The notes under the pieces: model-generated | The model's database searches: none | Seen by the model: the letters and a program-made list of their open reading frames with translations, nothing else | What the model was told of the DNA's origin: nothing | Shown: piece by piece, positions 36,040-44,917 of the stretch | Layout of the letters: every line of letters begins with the position of its first letter | How positions within the stretch are numbered: the first letter of the stretch is position 1 | NCBI RefSeq assembly: GCF_022808695.1 | Contig: NZ_JAKZKW010000008.1 | Coordinates: 1 to 64,000, forward strand | Source of the DNA: Fundidesulfovibrio soli | GTDB taxonomy: Bacteria; Desulfobacterota; Desulfovibrionia; Desulfovibrionales; Desulfovibrionaceae | Direction: 5' to 3' | Length of the DNA stretch: 64,000 nt | Made by a program: the position numbers and the translations under genes

Positions 36040-39014
36040 GCCTTTTCCTCCCAGGTCCGCAGCAGGGCGTCGTTCTCCACCCGCTTGAGGTAGAGCACGG
36101 CTGATTTCGTGTTCAGCTCGTGGAGGAGTTGGTAGCGCCTCGGGTCAGTGGCAAAGCGCCTGGATATCTCGGATTTCGGGTCGCGCAGATCCCCGAAGAG
36201 GAAGACCCCGGCCGGGCAGGTCTGCATGCAGGCGGGCGTGATGTCGCCGTCCCGGATGGGCCTGTCCTCCAGCCGGGCCTGATACTCGGCGAGGCGGATG
36301 CGCTGCACGCAAAAGGTGCACTTCTCCATGACCCCCCGGACCCGAACCGTCACCTCGGGGTTGAGCTGCCAATGCAGGGGGGAGCGCCAGCTCCCGTCGA
36401 ACCAGTTGAACTTGCGCACCTTGTAGGGGCAGTTCTGTGCGCAGTAGCGGGTGCCGATGCAGCGGTTGTAGATCTGGGCGTTGAGCCCTTCCTCGTTGTT
36501 GACCGAGGCGAAGACCGGGCAGACAGGTTCGCACGGGGCCGCGTCGCAGTGCTGGCAGAGCAGCGGCAGGAAACCCAGCCTGCCGGGGCGTTCGGGGTGC
36601 GCGTATGGCACTATCCTGAGCCAGGCCATCTCCCGCCCCATGGAAACGACCTTGGCCCCCATCACTGGGATGTTGTTCTCGGCGTAGCAGGCCACCCTGC
36701 AGGCGCCGCAGCCGATGCAGCGGTTGAGGTCGACGGCCATGGCCCAGCGGTGCACCGCGTGTTCGTGCCCGCCGTAGAGGTCCCTGCTGCGTTTGTAGCC
36801 GGAGGGGAGAGGCATGGTGATCTCGTCGGCGGCCTTGCCCGACGCCGCTTCCGACACGCTGGTCCAGCGCAACAGGTCCCGCCCGTGCTGCTCGCTGGTG
36901 GCCAGGGGCGTGACGGGAAAGGCGGACCCGATCTTCCTGACGCTCACCCCGGCGAACAACCGTCCCGGATCGACAGGCCCGAGCAGGGCGTAGGCGTTGC
37001 CTCCCACGCCCCGGGCCGTCTCGCCCAGGCCCGTGTGGCCCTGTCCCAGCCCCAGGGCTACGGCGTTGGCGGCCACCCCGCTCGTGAGGCGCGCCGGAAC
37101 GCGCACCGCGCCTGTGGCGGATGCGGCCTCCACCAGATCCCCGTCGGCTATGCCCAACTCGGCGGCCCTCATGGGGTGGATGTCCAGCCAGTTCCCCCAG
37201 GCCACCGCGCTGACCGGGTCGGAAGCCTCCTGGAGCCAGCCCCTGTTGGCGAGGCTGCCGTCGTAAAAATAGATCGAGGGCCAGGCCAAAAGGTGAAACA
37301 GGGGGGCTTTCGAATCCGGCGTTGACTCCTGCGAGGGATTCTGCCCTGGTGCCGTTTCGGGGGATTGCCATGGACCGGACGGCAGCCCTGCGGCCTTGCC
37401 CGTATCGGCGGTGGCCGCAGCTGCGGGGAGTTCCAGCCAGCCCCGGCCCAAGGCCTCCTGGCGGGCTTCCTCGAAGGAACCGGCCACCCCGGCTGCGTCG
37501 AACAGCTCTTTCCAGGTGCCGTCCAGCCAGGCCCGGAAATCCTCCTCAGGCGGCCGACCCTCCCGGCGGGCCAGCGGAATCCCAGCTGCCCGGGCCAGGG
37601 CAAGCAGGATGTCTCCCGCTGATCGGGAGTCGTGCAGCCGGGCCATGGAAGGCTGCATGAAGGCGGTCAGCCCCTTCACGGGTTCGTAGTCGCCCCAGGA
37701 TTCCAGGGGGGAATCCACAGGCAGCGCCCAGTCGGCCAGGGCGCTCGTTTCGTCGTGCATGACCGTCAGGCTGATGATGACGCCGGCACGTCGCAGTTTG
37801 TCGATCAGCTCAGGCCGGGTGTAGGCCAGGTTCAGCTGATGGAGGATCACGATGTCGCCTGGAGTCAGACCAGAGAGGAGTTCGTCCAACTCGGCGTCCG
37901 AGGCTGCGCCGCCCAGGGCGTGGGGCCGGGAAAAATCCAGGGTCTGGCCGTCCCTGCCGCAGGCCTTGTTGAGCAGCCCGGCGGCCAGCGCCAGGCGCTC
38001 GGCCAGGGGGCCGCGTGCGCCCAGAGGGCCGGGCAAGGCCAGACTGGTCGGGGCGCGTGCGAACTCGCGGGCCAGGACCTCCAGGCGGCGGGACGCATCG
38101 GGCAGGGGCATCGCCTCGGGCCTGATTCCTTCAGTCAGAGGGGCGGCCAAGGCTGCGAGGGCTTCGCTGCCGGGTGCGCCCCAGCCGCGCTCGAAAATGA
38201 TTTTGAGCAGGGCCAAGGCCACGTCGGCCTCGGCTCCGGCCGGAACCTGCACGAAAATATCCGCGTTGGCCGCGGTCATGGAGAACTGCGGCCCCACATG
38301 CACGTAACGTCCCGGTGTGTTTGCCCGTGTGTGCATTTCGGTGAAGCGCCGGGCATATTCCACGTTTGAGACCCATGTCTCCAGAAACTGGGCACCGAAA
38401 CCCAGCAGAAAGTCGCAGCGGTCGATTAGGTAGCGGGGGATGACGGGTCGCCCGAACACTGCCTTGTGGGCTCGCAACAGGGGGGCATAACCCAACGGCT
38501 CCCAGAAGAGGGCGCTTCCGCCGAAGGCATGGGCGAAGCGGTTCAGGATTTCGGCCAAGGCTCCAGTTTCCAGCTTGCTGAGCACGAACACCCGGCCAGC
38601 TTTGCTTTTCAGGCGTTGGGCCAGGGCCGGGATGGCCTGCTCCCAGCTTGCGGGGACGCTCAACCCCTTCTCGGACTTTACGTGCGGCGACCGCAGTCGG
38701 TCGGGGTCGTAGAGGCCCTGCACGGAGGACTGCCCCCGAGGACACAACGCGCCGTAGCCGACGGGGTGCCCCGGGGCGCCTTCGGCCTTCGTCACGCGGC
38801 CATCCCGGTGAGAGAGAAGCATACCGCAACCGGCGGGGCATTCCCGGCACGTCGTGGCGAAATGGCTCCAGCCCTCCGGGGCCACCTGGTCCGGGGGGAC
38901 TATGAAGGGGACGAGGTTTTGCGGATATTTGATCCCGAACCCGATGGCCGCATACATTCCGCCGCCCAGGCGCAAGAATTCGCGCCTGCTCAGTTTGCGG
39001 TTGTCTTGTGCCAT
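36036..39014 (-). CDS. actB: Alternative Complex III iron-sulfur subunit ActB
   Basis: 992 residues from the ATG at 39014. The ATG four codons earlier is possible, but GAGG then lies too close. A twin-arginine signal SRREFLRLGGG is followed by a molybdopterin-oxidoreductase-like B1 domain that begins with a complete C56-x2-C59-x3-C63-x27-C91 set. The B2 domain (about 755-985) has four ferredoxin-type clusters: RCIGCGACRVACYAEN, CQHCDAAPCEPVCP, RCIGTRYCAQNCPYK, and CTFCVQRI with CMQTCPAG. ActB transfers electrons from quinol to ActA. It is the first gene of the minus-strand operon running to 28961. Confidence 0.9.
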   Translation of the reverse strand: MAQDNRKLSRREFLRLGGGMYAAIGFGIKYPQNLVPFIVPPDQVAPEGWSHFATTCRECPAGCGMLLSHRDGRVTKAEGAPGHPVGYGALCPRGQSSVQGLYDPDRLRSPHVKSEKGLSVPASWEQAIPALAQRLKSKAGRVFVLSKLETGALAEILNRFAHAFGGSALFWEPLGYAPLLRAHKAVFGRPVIPRYLIDRCDFLLGFGAQFLETWVSNVEYARRFTEMHTRANTPGRYVHVGPQFSMTAANADIFVQVPAGAEADVALALLKIIFERGWGAPGSEALAALAAPLTEGIRPEAMPLPDASRRLEVLAREFARAPTSLALPGPLGARGPLAERLALAAGLLNKACGRDGQTLDFSRPHALGGAASDAELDELLSGLTPGDIVILHQLNLAYTRPELIDKLRRAGVIISLTVMHDETSALADWALPVDSPLESWGDYEPVKGLTAFMQPSMARLHDSRSAGDILLALARAAGIPLARREGRPPEEDFRAWLDGTWKELFDAAGVAGSFEEARQEALGRGWLELPAAAATADTGKAAGLPSGPWQSPETAPGQNPSQESTPDSKAPLFHLLAWPSIYFYDGSLANRGWLQEASDPVSAVAWGNWLDIHPMRAAELGIADGDLVEAASATGAVRVPARLTSGVAANAVALGLGQGHTGLGETARGVGGNAYALLGPVDPGRLFAGVSVRKIGSAFPVTPLATSEQHGRDLLRWTSVSEAASGKAADEITMPLPSGYKRSRDLYGGHEHAVHRWAMAVDLNRCIGCGACRVACYAENNIPVMGAKVVSMGREMAWLRIVPYAHPERPGRLGFLPLLCQHCDAAPCEPVCPVFASVNNEEGLNAQIYNRCIGTRYCAQNCPYKVRKFNWFDGSWRSPLHWQLNPEVTVRVRGVMEKCTFCVQRIRLAEYQARLEDRPIRDGDITPACMQTCPAGVFLFGDLRDPKSEISRRFATDPRRYQLLHELNTKSAVLYLKRVENDALLRTWEEKA

Positions 39015-39033
39015 GGGGGGCCTCATTTCGGCG

Positions 39034-39255
39034 CTATGCCGGCCGGTATGGATTTCCTGAGTTTACGCCCGCATCATCGATTATAGTTTGCACCTTCTTG
39101 ATGTTTTCATCGTCCAGGAAACGGAGTAGGAACAGCTCTTTAATTTGAAAGTATGGTTCATTCCTGGGAAGCCTCCGGTTCGATGAATACTTCACCATCA
39201 ACTTTACTAGCGGTTTTCGGAGGCAGGTCAACCAATAATCCTGGATTTCCAATCC
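39034..39255 (-). pseudogene. Possible 3' remnant of an unidentified gene
   Basis: On the minus strand the last 73 codons before a stop read like a natural protein end, AT-richer than its surroundings: YWLTCLRKPLVKLMVKYSS, then LPRNEPYFQIKELFLLRFL, then DDENIKKVQTIIDDAG. The frame continues upstream only through a tandem repeat and low-complexity sequence, so any 5' part is lost. Family not recognised. It could also be a fortuitous open frame. Confidence 0.4.
39080..39085 (-). promoter_or_regulatory. Candidate -10 box (TATAAT) upstream of actB
   Basis: A perfect TATAAT on the minus strand about 66 bases before the actB ATG. No good -35 hexamer is visible 17 bases upstream, so the call is weak. 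It would drive the respiratory operon. Confidence 0.3.
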
Positions 39256-39306
39256 CGAGAGGATGCCGATGGCCGAAGTGCACGGCGGGTTATGACAATC
39301 CGCGAG

Positions 39307-39389
39307 CCGCCGGAAGGGTGAGACCGCCGGAAGGGTGAGACCGCCGGAAGGGTGAGACCGCCGGAAGGGTGAGACCGCCGGAAGGGGTG
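39307..39389 (+). repeat. 17-bp tandem direct repeat, about five copies
   Basis: Unit CCGCCGGAAGGGTGAGA is repeated perfectly four times (starts 39307, 39324, 39341, 39358), with a fifth, diverging copy from 39375. It lies in the gene-free 550 bases between actB and the antiporter gene. A VNTR-like array, a protein-binding array, or a duplication scar are all possible. Confidence 0.95.
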
Positions 39390-39578
39390 CTCCTGGAGTG
39401 TTCCGGCCAGGAAGGCCGGGGGGCGCCTCCGCCCTGAAGCAGCCGGAGCCTTCTGGCGGGCGGGAAGGGCAACTCCGCATGTTGGCAATCTGTCGGCCAA
39501 GCGTCCGCCCGGGCCGCCTGCTTTCGGATGGCGTCAGGCAGACGTTCGGGCTTGAGCGGCCATTTGCCCGCCCTCGCC

Positions 39579-40877
39579 TCAATCGGGAAAAATGCCGGGC
39601 GGCTCCAGATCGCTGGTCTTTCGGATCACCCAGCCCACAGTCAAGCCTTGGACGAGGATGGAAAACAAAACCACGAGATACGTGAGGGTCAGTATCAGGC
39701 TTCGTGAGTCGCTGACCGGCAAGGAAAGCGACATGGCAACTGAAATGCCTCCGCGCAAACCGCCCCAGGTCAGCACCGGAATCGCACCGCGCGACTGGGG
39801 CGTGACCCAGCCGAGCGGCCCCATGATTCCCGCAACGCTCAGCCAGCGCGCCGCCAGCACGATCGGTATGACGAGGGCGCCGGCCACCAGCCATTCGCGC
39901 TCGATCGGCAGCACGAGAATCTCCAGCCCGATCAGCAGAAAGAGAACCGCGTTGAGAATATCGTCAATAAGCTCCCAGAAAGTGTCGACGTGTTCCCGCG
40001 TCTGCTCCGTCATGGCGAATGCCCGCCCGCGGTTTCCAACGAAGAGCCCGGCGGCCACGACTGCTATCGGCGCGGAAAAATGCAGCGCATCCGCCAGCGC
40101 GTAAAGCCCCATGGCCAGGGCGAGTGTGAGCAGCACTTCGATCTTGTAGTTATCGACCCGCTTGAGCATGTGATACGCGACGACTCCAGCCGCCAGCGCC
40201 AGCACCAGTGCGCCGCCCACTTCCTTGAGCAGCAGCATCCCCACTTGCCAGGGATCAATCGAGAGAGGCGCCGCCCCTTGGCCCGATCCGTCCTGGCCGG
40301 AGAGCTGCAGCAGGAGCAGGAAGACGACAACGCCCAGGCCGTCATTGAACAAGGACTCGCCGGTCACCTGCACTTCCAGCTGGCGGGAGGCGCGGACGGA
40401 TTTCATGATCCTCAGCACTGCTATCGGGTCTGTGGGCGAAATCAGCGCGCCGAACAGCAGCGCGTGCATCAAGGGAATTCCCTGTCCCAGCCAGCCAAGC
40501 AGCAGCCACGCCGAACCGCCGACAACGGTGGTGGAGATGAGCGTCCCGACAATGGCGAGCAGTGAGACGGGCAGCCATTCACGGCCCAGGTCCTCGATCT
40601 GCACGTTTATGGAGCCTGCGAACAACAGAAACGCGAGCATGCCATGTAGGACGACCTGGTCGAAATTGACCTGTGAAACCAGCGTGGCCGCCTGTTGGTG
40701 GAAATTGGGGGCGTATGGGCCAACAAGCACGATCAGGAGTGAGGCGACCAGGCTCACCAGCATGACGCCGATAGTGGTCGGCAGTTTGACGTATCTGAAA
40801 TTGAGATAGCTCGAGACGGCCGCGAGCGAGATGATGATGCTGACCAGCGGAAAGAAACCCACGATGCCTCCAAGCAT
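39579..40877 (-). CDS. CPA1-family Na+(K+)/H+ antiporter (NhaP-like)
   Basis: 432 residues, about 12 helices, no large cytoplasmic tail. CPA1 marks are LLFAGSINVQIEDL, LFGALISPTDPIAVLRIMK and VTGESLFNDGLGVVVF (the ND pair of the ion site), and a C-terminal LTWGGLRGGISVAMSLSLP. It exchanges monovalent cations for protons across the inner membrane. It stands alone on the minus strand at the left of the accessory island. Ion preference cannot be read from sequence. Confidence 0.88.
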   Translation of the reverse strand: MLGGIVGFFPLVSIIISLAAVSSYLNFRYVKLPTTIGVMLVSLVASLLIVLVGPYAPNFHQQAATLVSQVNFDQVVLHGMLAFLLFAGSINVQIEDLGREWLPVSLLAIVGTLISTTVVGGSAWLLLGWLGQGIPLMHALLFGALISPTDPIAVLRIMKSVRASRQLEVQVTGESLFNDGLGVVVFLLLLQLSGQDGSGQGAAPLSIDPWQVGMLLLKEVGGALVLALAAGVVAYHMLKRVDNYKIEVLLTLALAMGLYALADALHFSAPIAVVAAGLFVGNRGRAFAMTEQTREHVDTFWELIDDILNAVLFLLIGLEILVLPIEREWLVAGALVIPIVLAARWLSVAGIMGPLGWVTPQSRGAIPVLTWGGLRGGISVAMSLSLPVSDSRSLILTLTYLVVLFSILVQGLTVGWVIRKTSDLEPPGIFPD

Positions 40878-41616
40878 GTCGCACGGCTCAGGATGCGGTT
40901 TTCATGGTTTGCACGCGGCATTGAATTCCTGCGCGGATGAAGCCCGTGCCGCGAACGGCGATTTCACGCCGTTGAGAACGCCGGCTGGCCGGGAGTGCCG
41001 GTTGCGGCCTTTTGGACCCCGTAAGATGGCCGCGTTCGTTTCCTGGCCCAAATGCGGCGGGCAGTTTGTAATCTGATGGGTCTTTTACCCCCATCACGCA
41101 ACACAGGGCAAAACGCAAGGCGAACAGCCAAAGCATTCGGCTGGCTATGCTCGGCTTGCCATGCAACTCATGGTTACATCATCATGTTTGCGATGTTTTT
41201 CCCTGGACCGCGCGGCAGGGCTTGTTGACGAACCCGTGCGGGTGTGTCCGGGATGGCATCGATCACTGTGGTCTTTTGTGCTTGCCTACCTGCCGGTTTC
41301 AGCTAAATTGTTAAGAATCTAAATCTGTCCGCCGGGCTGTCAGACTTACTGCCGCGCCGCATGGAGTGTGGCCGAGACATGGCGGCTGGTTCCCCTTTTG
41401 TTCTGGGAAACTCCGGGAGGCCTTTCGGGCCGGGCACAAGGAACTTCGATTTTCCATGCCCTTGAGGCCCGTGGGCTGTTCTGCCATCGGCTCTCCGCCG
41501 CGCTGGGCGGCGGTAGGAGAATGGGAATTCCATGGGCAGAGAGACGCGGTCATTTCGGATCATGACGCGTGCGGGCGCCGCGCAGCCGGGCGGAGCGCCG
41601 CGCATGGGGGCTGAAC
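40878..41616. other. Gene-free stretch between the antiporter and pgmB
   Basis: About 740 bases. Short open frames here have no recognisable domains or consistent coding character. AT-rich patches near 41140-41190 and 41295-41330 (for example AAATTGTTAAGAATCTAAAT) could hold the divergent promoters of the antiporter and of the pgmB-GH65 unit. Nothing more specific is seen. Confidence 0.4.
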
Positions 41617-42372
41617 ATGGATGAGGCCAGACTGGGCTTGCCCGGGGGCATCCGCGCCTGCCTCTTCGACCTGGACGGCGTGCTCACAGAAACGGCGAAA
41701 CTTCATGCCGAGGCCTGGAAGCGGATGTTCGACGATTTTCTCTCCAGCCGCGCCCGGGCGAGCGGCCAATCGTTTGTCCCCTTTGATGCCGTCGGCGAAT
41801 ACGACCAATACGTCGACGGCAAGCCGCGCGCCGACGGGATACGGTCCTTTCTCGGTTCGCGCGGCATTGAGCTGGCCGAAGGCAGTGAGGGCGATCCGGC
41901 AGCGGCTGAAACCGTCCAGGGGCTGGGAACGCGCAAGAACGGCATTTTCCTCTCCCTATTGAGGGAGCGGGGGGTGGAGGCATACCCCGGCTCGTTGCGC
42001 TATGTGCGCGCGGTCAAGTCCGCCGGGCTTCGCACCGCCGTGGTTTCGTCGAGCACGAACTGCCGTGAGGCGCTCGAGGCGGCGGACATCGCAGATTTGT
42101 TCGATGCCCGCATCGACGGCATCGTGGCCAGGGAGCGGCGCCTCCCGGGCAAGCCGGCCCCGGACACTTATGTGGCGGCGGCCCGGGCTCTCGGCGTCGA
42201 ACCCGCCCGGGCGGCGGTCTTCGAGGACGCGCTCGCCGGTGTGGCCGCGGGCCGCGCGGGCAAGTTCGGGTTCGTCGTCGGCGTGGACCGCATGGGGCAG
42301 GCCCGCGAACTGCGCGCGCACGGCGCGGACATCGTCGTTAACGACCTTGCCGAGCTCCTGGAGGCGAAATGA
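41617..42372 (+). CDS. pgmB: HAD-superfamily beta-phosphoglucomutase-like hydrolase
   Basis: 251 residues from the ATG at 41617, preceded by GGGGG. The HAD motif I is CLFDLDGVLTETAKLH (nucleophile Asp18, general acid Asp20, then LTET as in beta-PGM). Motif II lies in VVSSSTNC, the Lys in RLPGKPAPDTYVAAA, and the acidic motif in VFEDALAGVAAGRAG. Beta-PGM converts beta-glucose-1-P to glucose-6-P. It overlaps the following GH65 gene by 4 bp, and GH65 phosphorylases release beta-glucose-1-P, so the pair forms a two-step route. The insert near residues 40-75 fits the cap domain. Confidence 0.87.
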   Translation: MDEARLGLPGGIRACLFDLDGVLTETAKLHAEAWKRMFDDFLSSRARASGQSFVPFDAVGEYDQYVDGKPRADGIRSFLGSRGIELAEGSEGDPAAAETVQGLGTRKNGIFLSLLRERGVEAYPGSLRYVRAVKSAGLRTAVVSSSTNCREALEAADIADLFDARIDGIVARERRLPGKPAPDTYVAAARALGVEPARAAVFEDALAGVAAGRAGKFGFVVGVDRMGQARELRAHGADIVVNDLAELLEAK

Positions 42373-44738
42373 TCCTGCACCCGGCATTCCGCCTTGAGCC
42401 CTGGGCTCTTCACGAGACGGAACTGCACCTCGGCCAACTAGCTCAGAGCGAATCGCTCTTCGCGCTTTCCAATGGCCACATCGGCTTGCGGGGCAACCTT
42501 GACGAGGGTGAACCCCATGGACTGCCGGGATCTTACCTGAACGGATTTTACGAACTGCGTCCCCTGCCGTACGCCGAGCCGCAATATGGCTTGCCGGAGT
42601 CGAGCCAGACGCTCGTCAATGTGGCCAATGGGAAGCTGATGCGTCTACTCGTCAATGACGAGCCTTTCGATGTGCGCTACGGCACCCTCAGCAGCCATGA
42701 CCGTGTGCTCGATTTCCGCGCCGGAACCCTGTCGCGGAAAGTGGAATGGACCTCTCCGGCGGGCCAAACGGTGCGCGTGACCTCGCTCAGGCTGGTCTCC
42801 TTCACGCATCGGGCGGTCGTCGGCATATGCTACGAGGTTGAACCGCTGGACGGGCCCGCCAGCATTGTCGTGCAGTCCGAGCTTGTCGCCAACGAGCAGA
42901 TGCCTTCCGTCGAGGGAGATCCCCGCGTTTCCAGCGCGCTCGAATCACCTCTGGAGTCCGTGGATCACCAGTCGCGCGATGCGGGGGCCGTGCTGATCCA
43001 CCGCACCCGCAAGAGCGGGCTGCACATTGCGGCGGCGATGGATCATACCGTCACGGGAACTTCCGAAGCGCATGTGGCCACGGAGACCACGGCCGACTCG
43101 GCCCGCATCGTCGTCACGGACAGGCTCAAGCCGGGAGAGCGCCTGCGCCTGGTCAAGCTCGTGGCCTACGGGTGGTCGTCCAAGCGCACCGTGCCCGCTC
43201 TGCGCGACCAGGTGGCCGCCGCCCTAGCCGCGGCGCGCCAGACCGGATGGGACGATCTGCTCGAAGGCCAGCGCCAATTCCTCAATGATTTCTGGGAGCG
43301 CGCCGATGTCGAGATAGTGGGCGACCCCGGGCTGCAGCAGGCTGTGCGCTTCGCGCTGTTTCATGTGCTCCAGGCGGGTGCGCGGGCCGAGAGGCGCGCC
43401 ATTCCCGCGAAGGGGCTGACGGGAAACGGTTACGATGGCCACTCGTTCTGGGACACTGAGACGTTCATCCTGCCTGTGCTGACCTACACCATGCCGGGTG
43501 CCGCGGCCGATACGCTGCGCTGGCGCCACTCGACCATCGAGGCGGCGAGGCGGCGGGCCGTGGAATTGGGCCTGGCCGGGGCGGCCTTTCCATGGCGCAC
43601 CATCAACGGCGAGGAGTGCTCGGGGTATTGGCCAGCGGGGACAGCCGCGTTTCACGTCAACGCGGACATCGCCGACGCGGTGATCCGCCATGTCAATGCG
43701 ACAGGCGACGAGAATTTCGAACGTGAAATCGGGGTGGAACTCCTCGTGCAGACCGCCCGGCTCTGGCATTCCCTCGGGCACCACGACCCGCACGGACGCT
43801 TTCGGATCGATGGAGTGACCGGCCCCGACGAATACAGCGCCCTTGCCGACAACAATGTCTACACCAACCTTATGGCGGCACGGAACCTCGCAGGCGCGGC
43901 CGACGCGTGCGAGCGTCACCAGGACAGGGCGAACGAGCTCGGGGTGACGCCCGGGGAAATGGCGGATTGGCGCGCCGCCGCCGGGAACATGTACATCCCT
44001 TACGATCAACGTCTTGGCGTACATCCGCAGGCGGAAGGCTTCACCGACCATGAGATGTGGAATTTCGCCGGGACAAAACCGGAACAGTATCCACTCATGA
44101 TGCATTTCCCGTATTTTGATCTGTACAGAAAGCAGGTGGTGAAACAGCCTGATCTCGTTCTGGCCATGCAACTTTGCGGCAATGCGTTCTCTGAGAACCA
44201 AAAGCAGCGGAATTTCGAGTATTACAACAAGATCACCGTTCAGGATTCGTCCCTGTCAGCATGCACGCAGGCTGTGATGGCCGCCGAGGTCGGGTATCTC
44301 CGCCTTGCGCTGGAATATGCGGCAGAAGCCGCATTCATTGATCTGCATGATATAAATCATAATGTTCGGGATGGACTGCATGTCGCATCTCTTGCAGGAA
44401 CGTGGATCGCATTGGTCAATGGTTTCGGCGGCATGCGGGATCACGCGGGTATATTGTCGTTCGCCCCGCGCCTGCCGGAGCACCTCATATCACTGGTTTT
44501 CTGCATCGTGTACCGCGACACCAGCATCCGGGTGGAGGTGGCAGCAAACGCCGCCACCTACCGGCTCACGCTGGGCTCGGGCCCGATGCGGATCATGCAC
44601 TACGGCGAACAGTTGATCCTGAACAGTTCCGATCCGGTCGAACGCCCGATTCCGCCGTCAGCGTTGAACGAGCCGCCAGCGTTGCCGCCAGGCCGTGAGT
44701 TACGATTCCGCAAGCGTGGGTCGGGACTTTGGAAATGA
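42369..44738 (+). CDS. Glycoside hydrolase family 65 disaccharide phosphorylase (trehalose/kojibiose/maltose type)
   Basis: 789 residues, the usual length. N-terminal beta-sandwich (SLFALSNGHIGLRGNLDEG), then the (alpha/alpha)6 barrel with GYDGHSFWDTETFILP, FPWRTINGEECSGYWPAGT and the catalytic acid Glu488 in VTGPDEYSALADNNVYTN. Phosphate-binding region FSENQ/QDSSLS... is near DSSLSACTQAV. GH65 enzymes split alpha-linked glucosides with inversion to beta-glucose-1-P. The overlapping pgmB supports phosphorolysis over hydrolysis. The nearby otsA remnant makes trehalose a plausible substrate, but kojibiose or maltose cannot be excluded. Confidence 0.9.
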   Translation: MILHPAFRLEPWALHETELHLGQLAQSESLFALSNGHIGLRGNLDEGEPHGLPGSYLNGFYELRPLPYAEPQYGLPESSQTLVNVANGKLMRLLVNDEPFDVRYGTLSSHDRVLDFRAGTLSRKVEWTSPAGQTVRVTSLRLVSFTHRAVVGICYEVEPLDGPASIVVQSELVANEQMPSVEGDPRVSSALESPLESVDHQSRDAGAVLIHRTRKSGLHIAAAMDHTVTGTSEAHVATETTADSARIVVTDRLKPGERLRLVKLVAYGWSSKRTVPALRDQVAAALAAARQTGWDDLLEGQRQFLNDFWERADVEIVGDPGLQQAVRFALFHVLQAGARAERRAIPAKGLTGNGYDGHSFWDTETFILPVLTYTMPGAAADTLRWRHSTIEAARRRAVELGLAGAAFPWRTINGEECSGYWPAGTAAFHVNADIADAVIRHVNATGDENFEREIGVELLVQTARLWHSLGHHDPHGRFRIDGVTGPDEYSALADNNVYTNLMAARNLAGAADACERHQDRANELGVTPGEMADWRAAAGNMYIPYDQRLGVHPQAEGFTDHEMWNFAGTKPEQYPLMMHFPYFDLYRKQVVKQPDLVLAMQLCGNAFSENQKQRNFEYYNKITVQDSSLSACTQAVMAAEVGYLRLALEYAAEAAFIDLHDINHNVRDGLHVASLAGTWIALVNGFGGMRDHAGILSFAPRLPEHLISLVFCIVYRDTSIRVEVAANAATYRLTLGSGPMRIMHYGEQLILNSSDPVERPIPPSALNEPPALPPGRELRFRKRGSGLWK

Positions 44739-44917
44739 TTGTGCTGCGTGCGGCATGTCCGTCCTGTGGCCGAGGGAGAAATAGGATTGCCAAAGTATCC
44801 GGGCTGGACGCGGCCAGTGAATGGATCACAAGCAAACAGATGCCTTCCGGCTACCGAAAATCGTGGTAAATGGGGTTTTCTGCATTTTGCCCTTCCCGGA
44901 AGATGAAGGAGGCGAAA

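Noticed and set aside
39307-39389. CRISPR array
   Set aside because: The units are contiguous 17-mers without spacers, and no cas genes are nearby.
39034-39894. 286-codon minus-strand frame as a full gene
   Set aside because: Its first two thirds are antiporter shadow and repeat sequence. Only the last 73 codons look natural.
40888-41166. 92-codon minus-strand ORF in the gap after the antiporter
   Set aside because: No recognisable domain, no clear ribosome site, and low-complexity basic composition.
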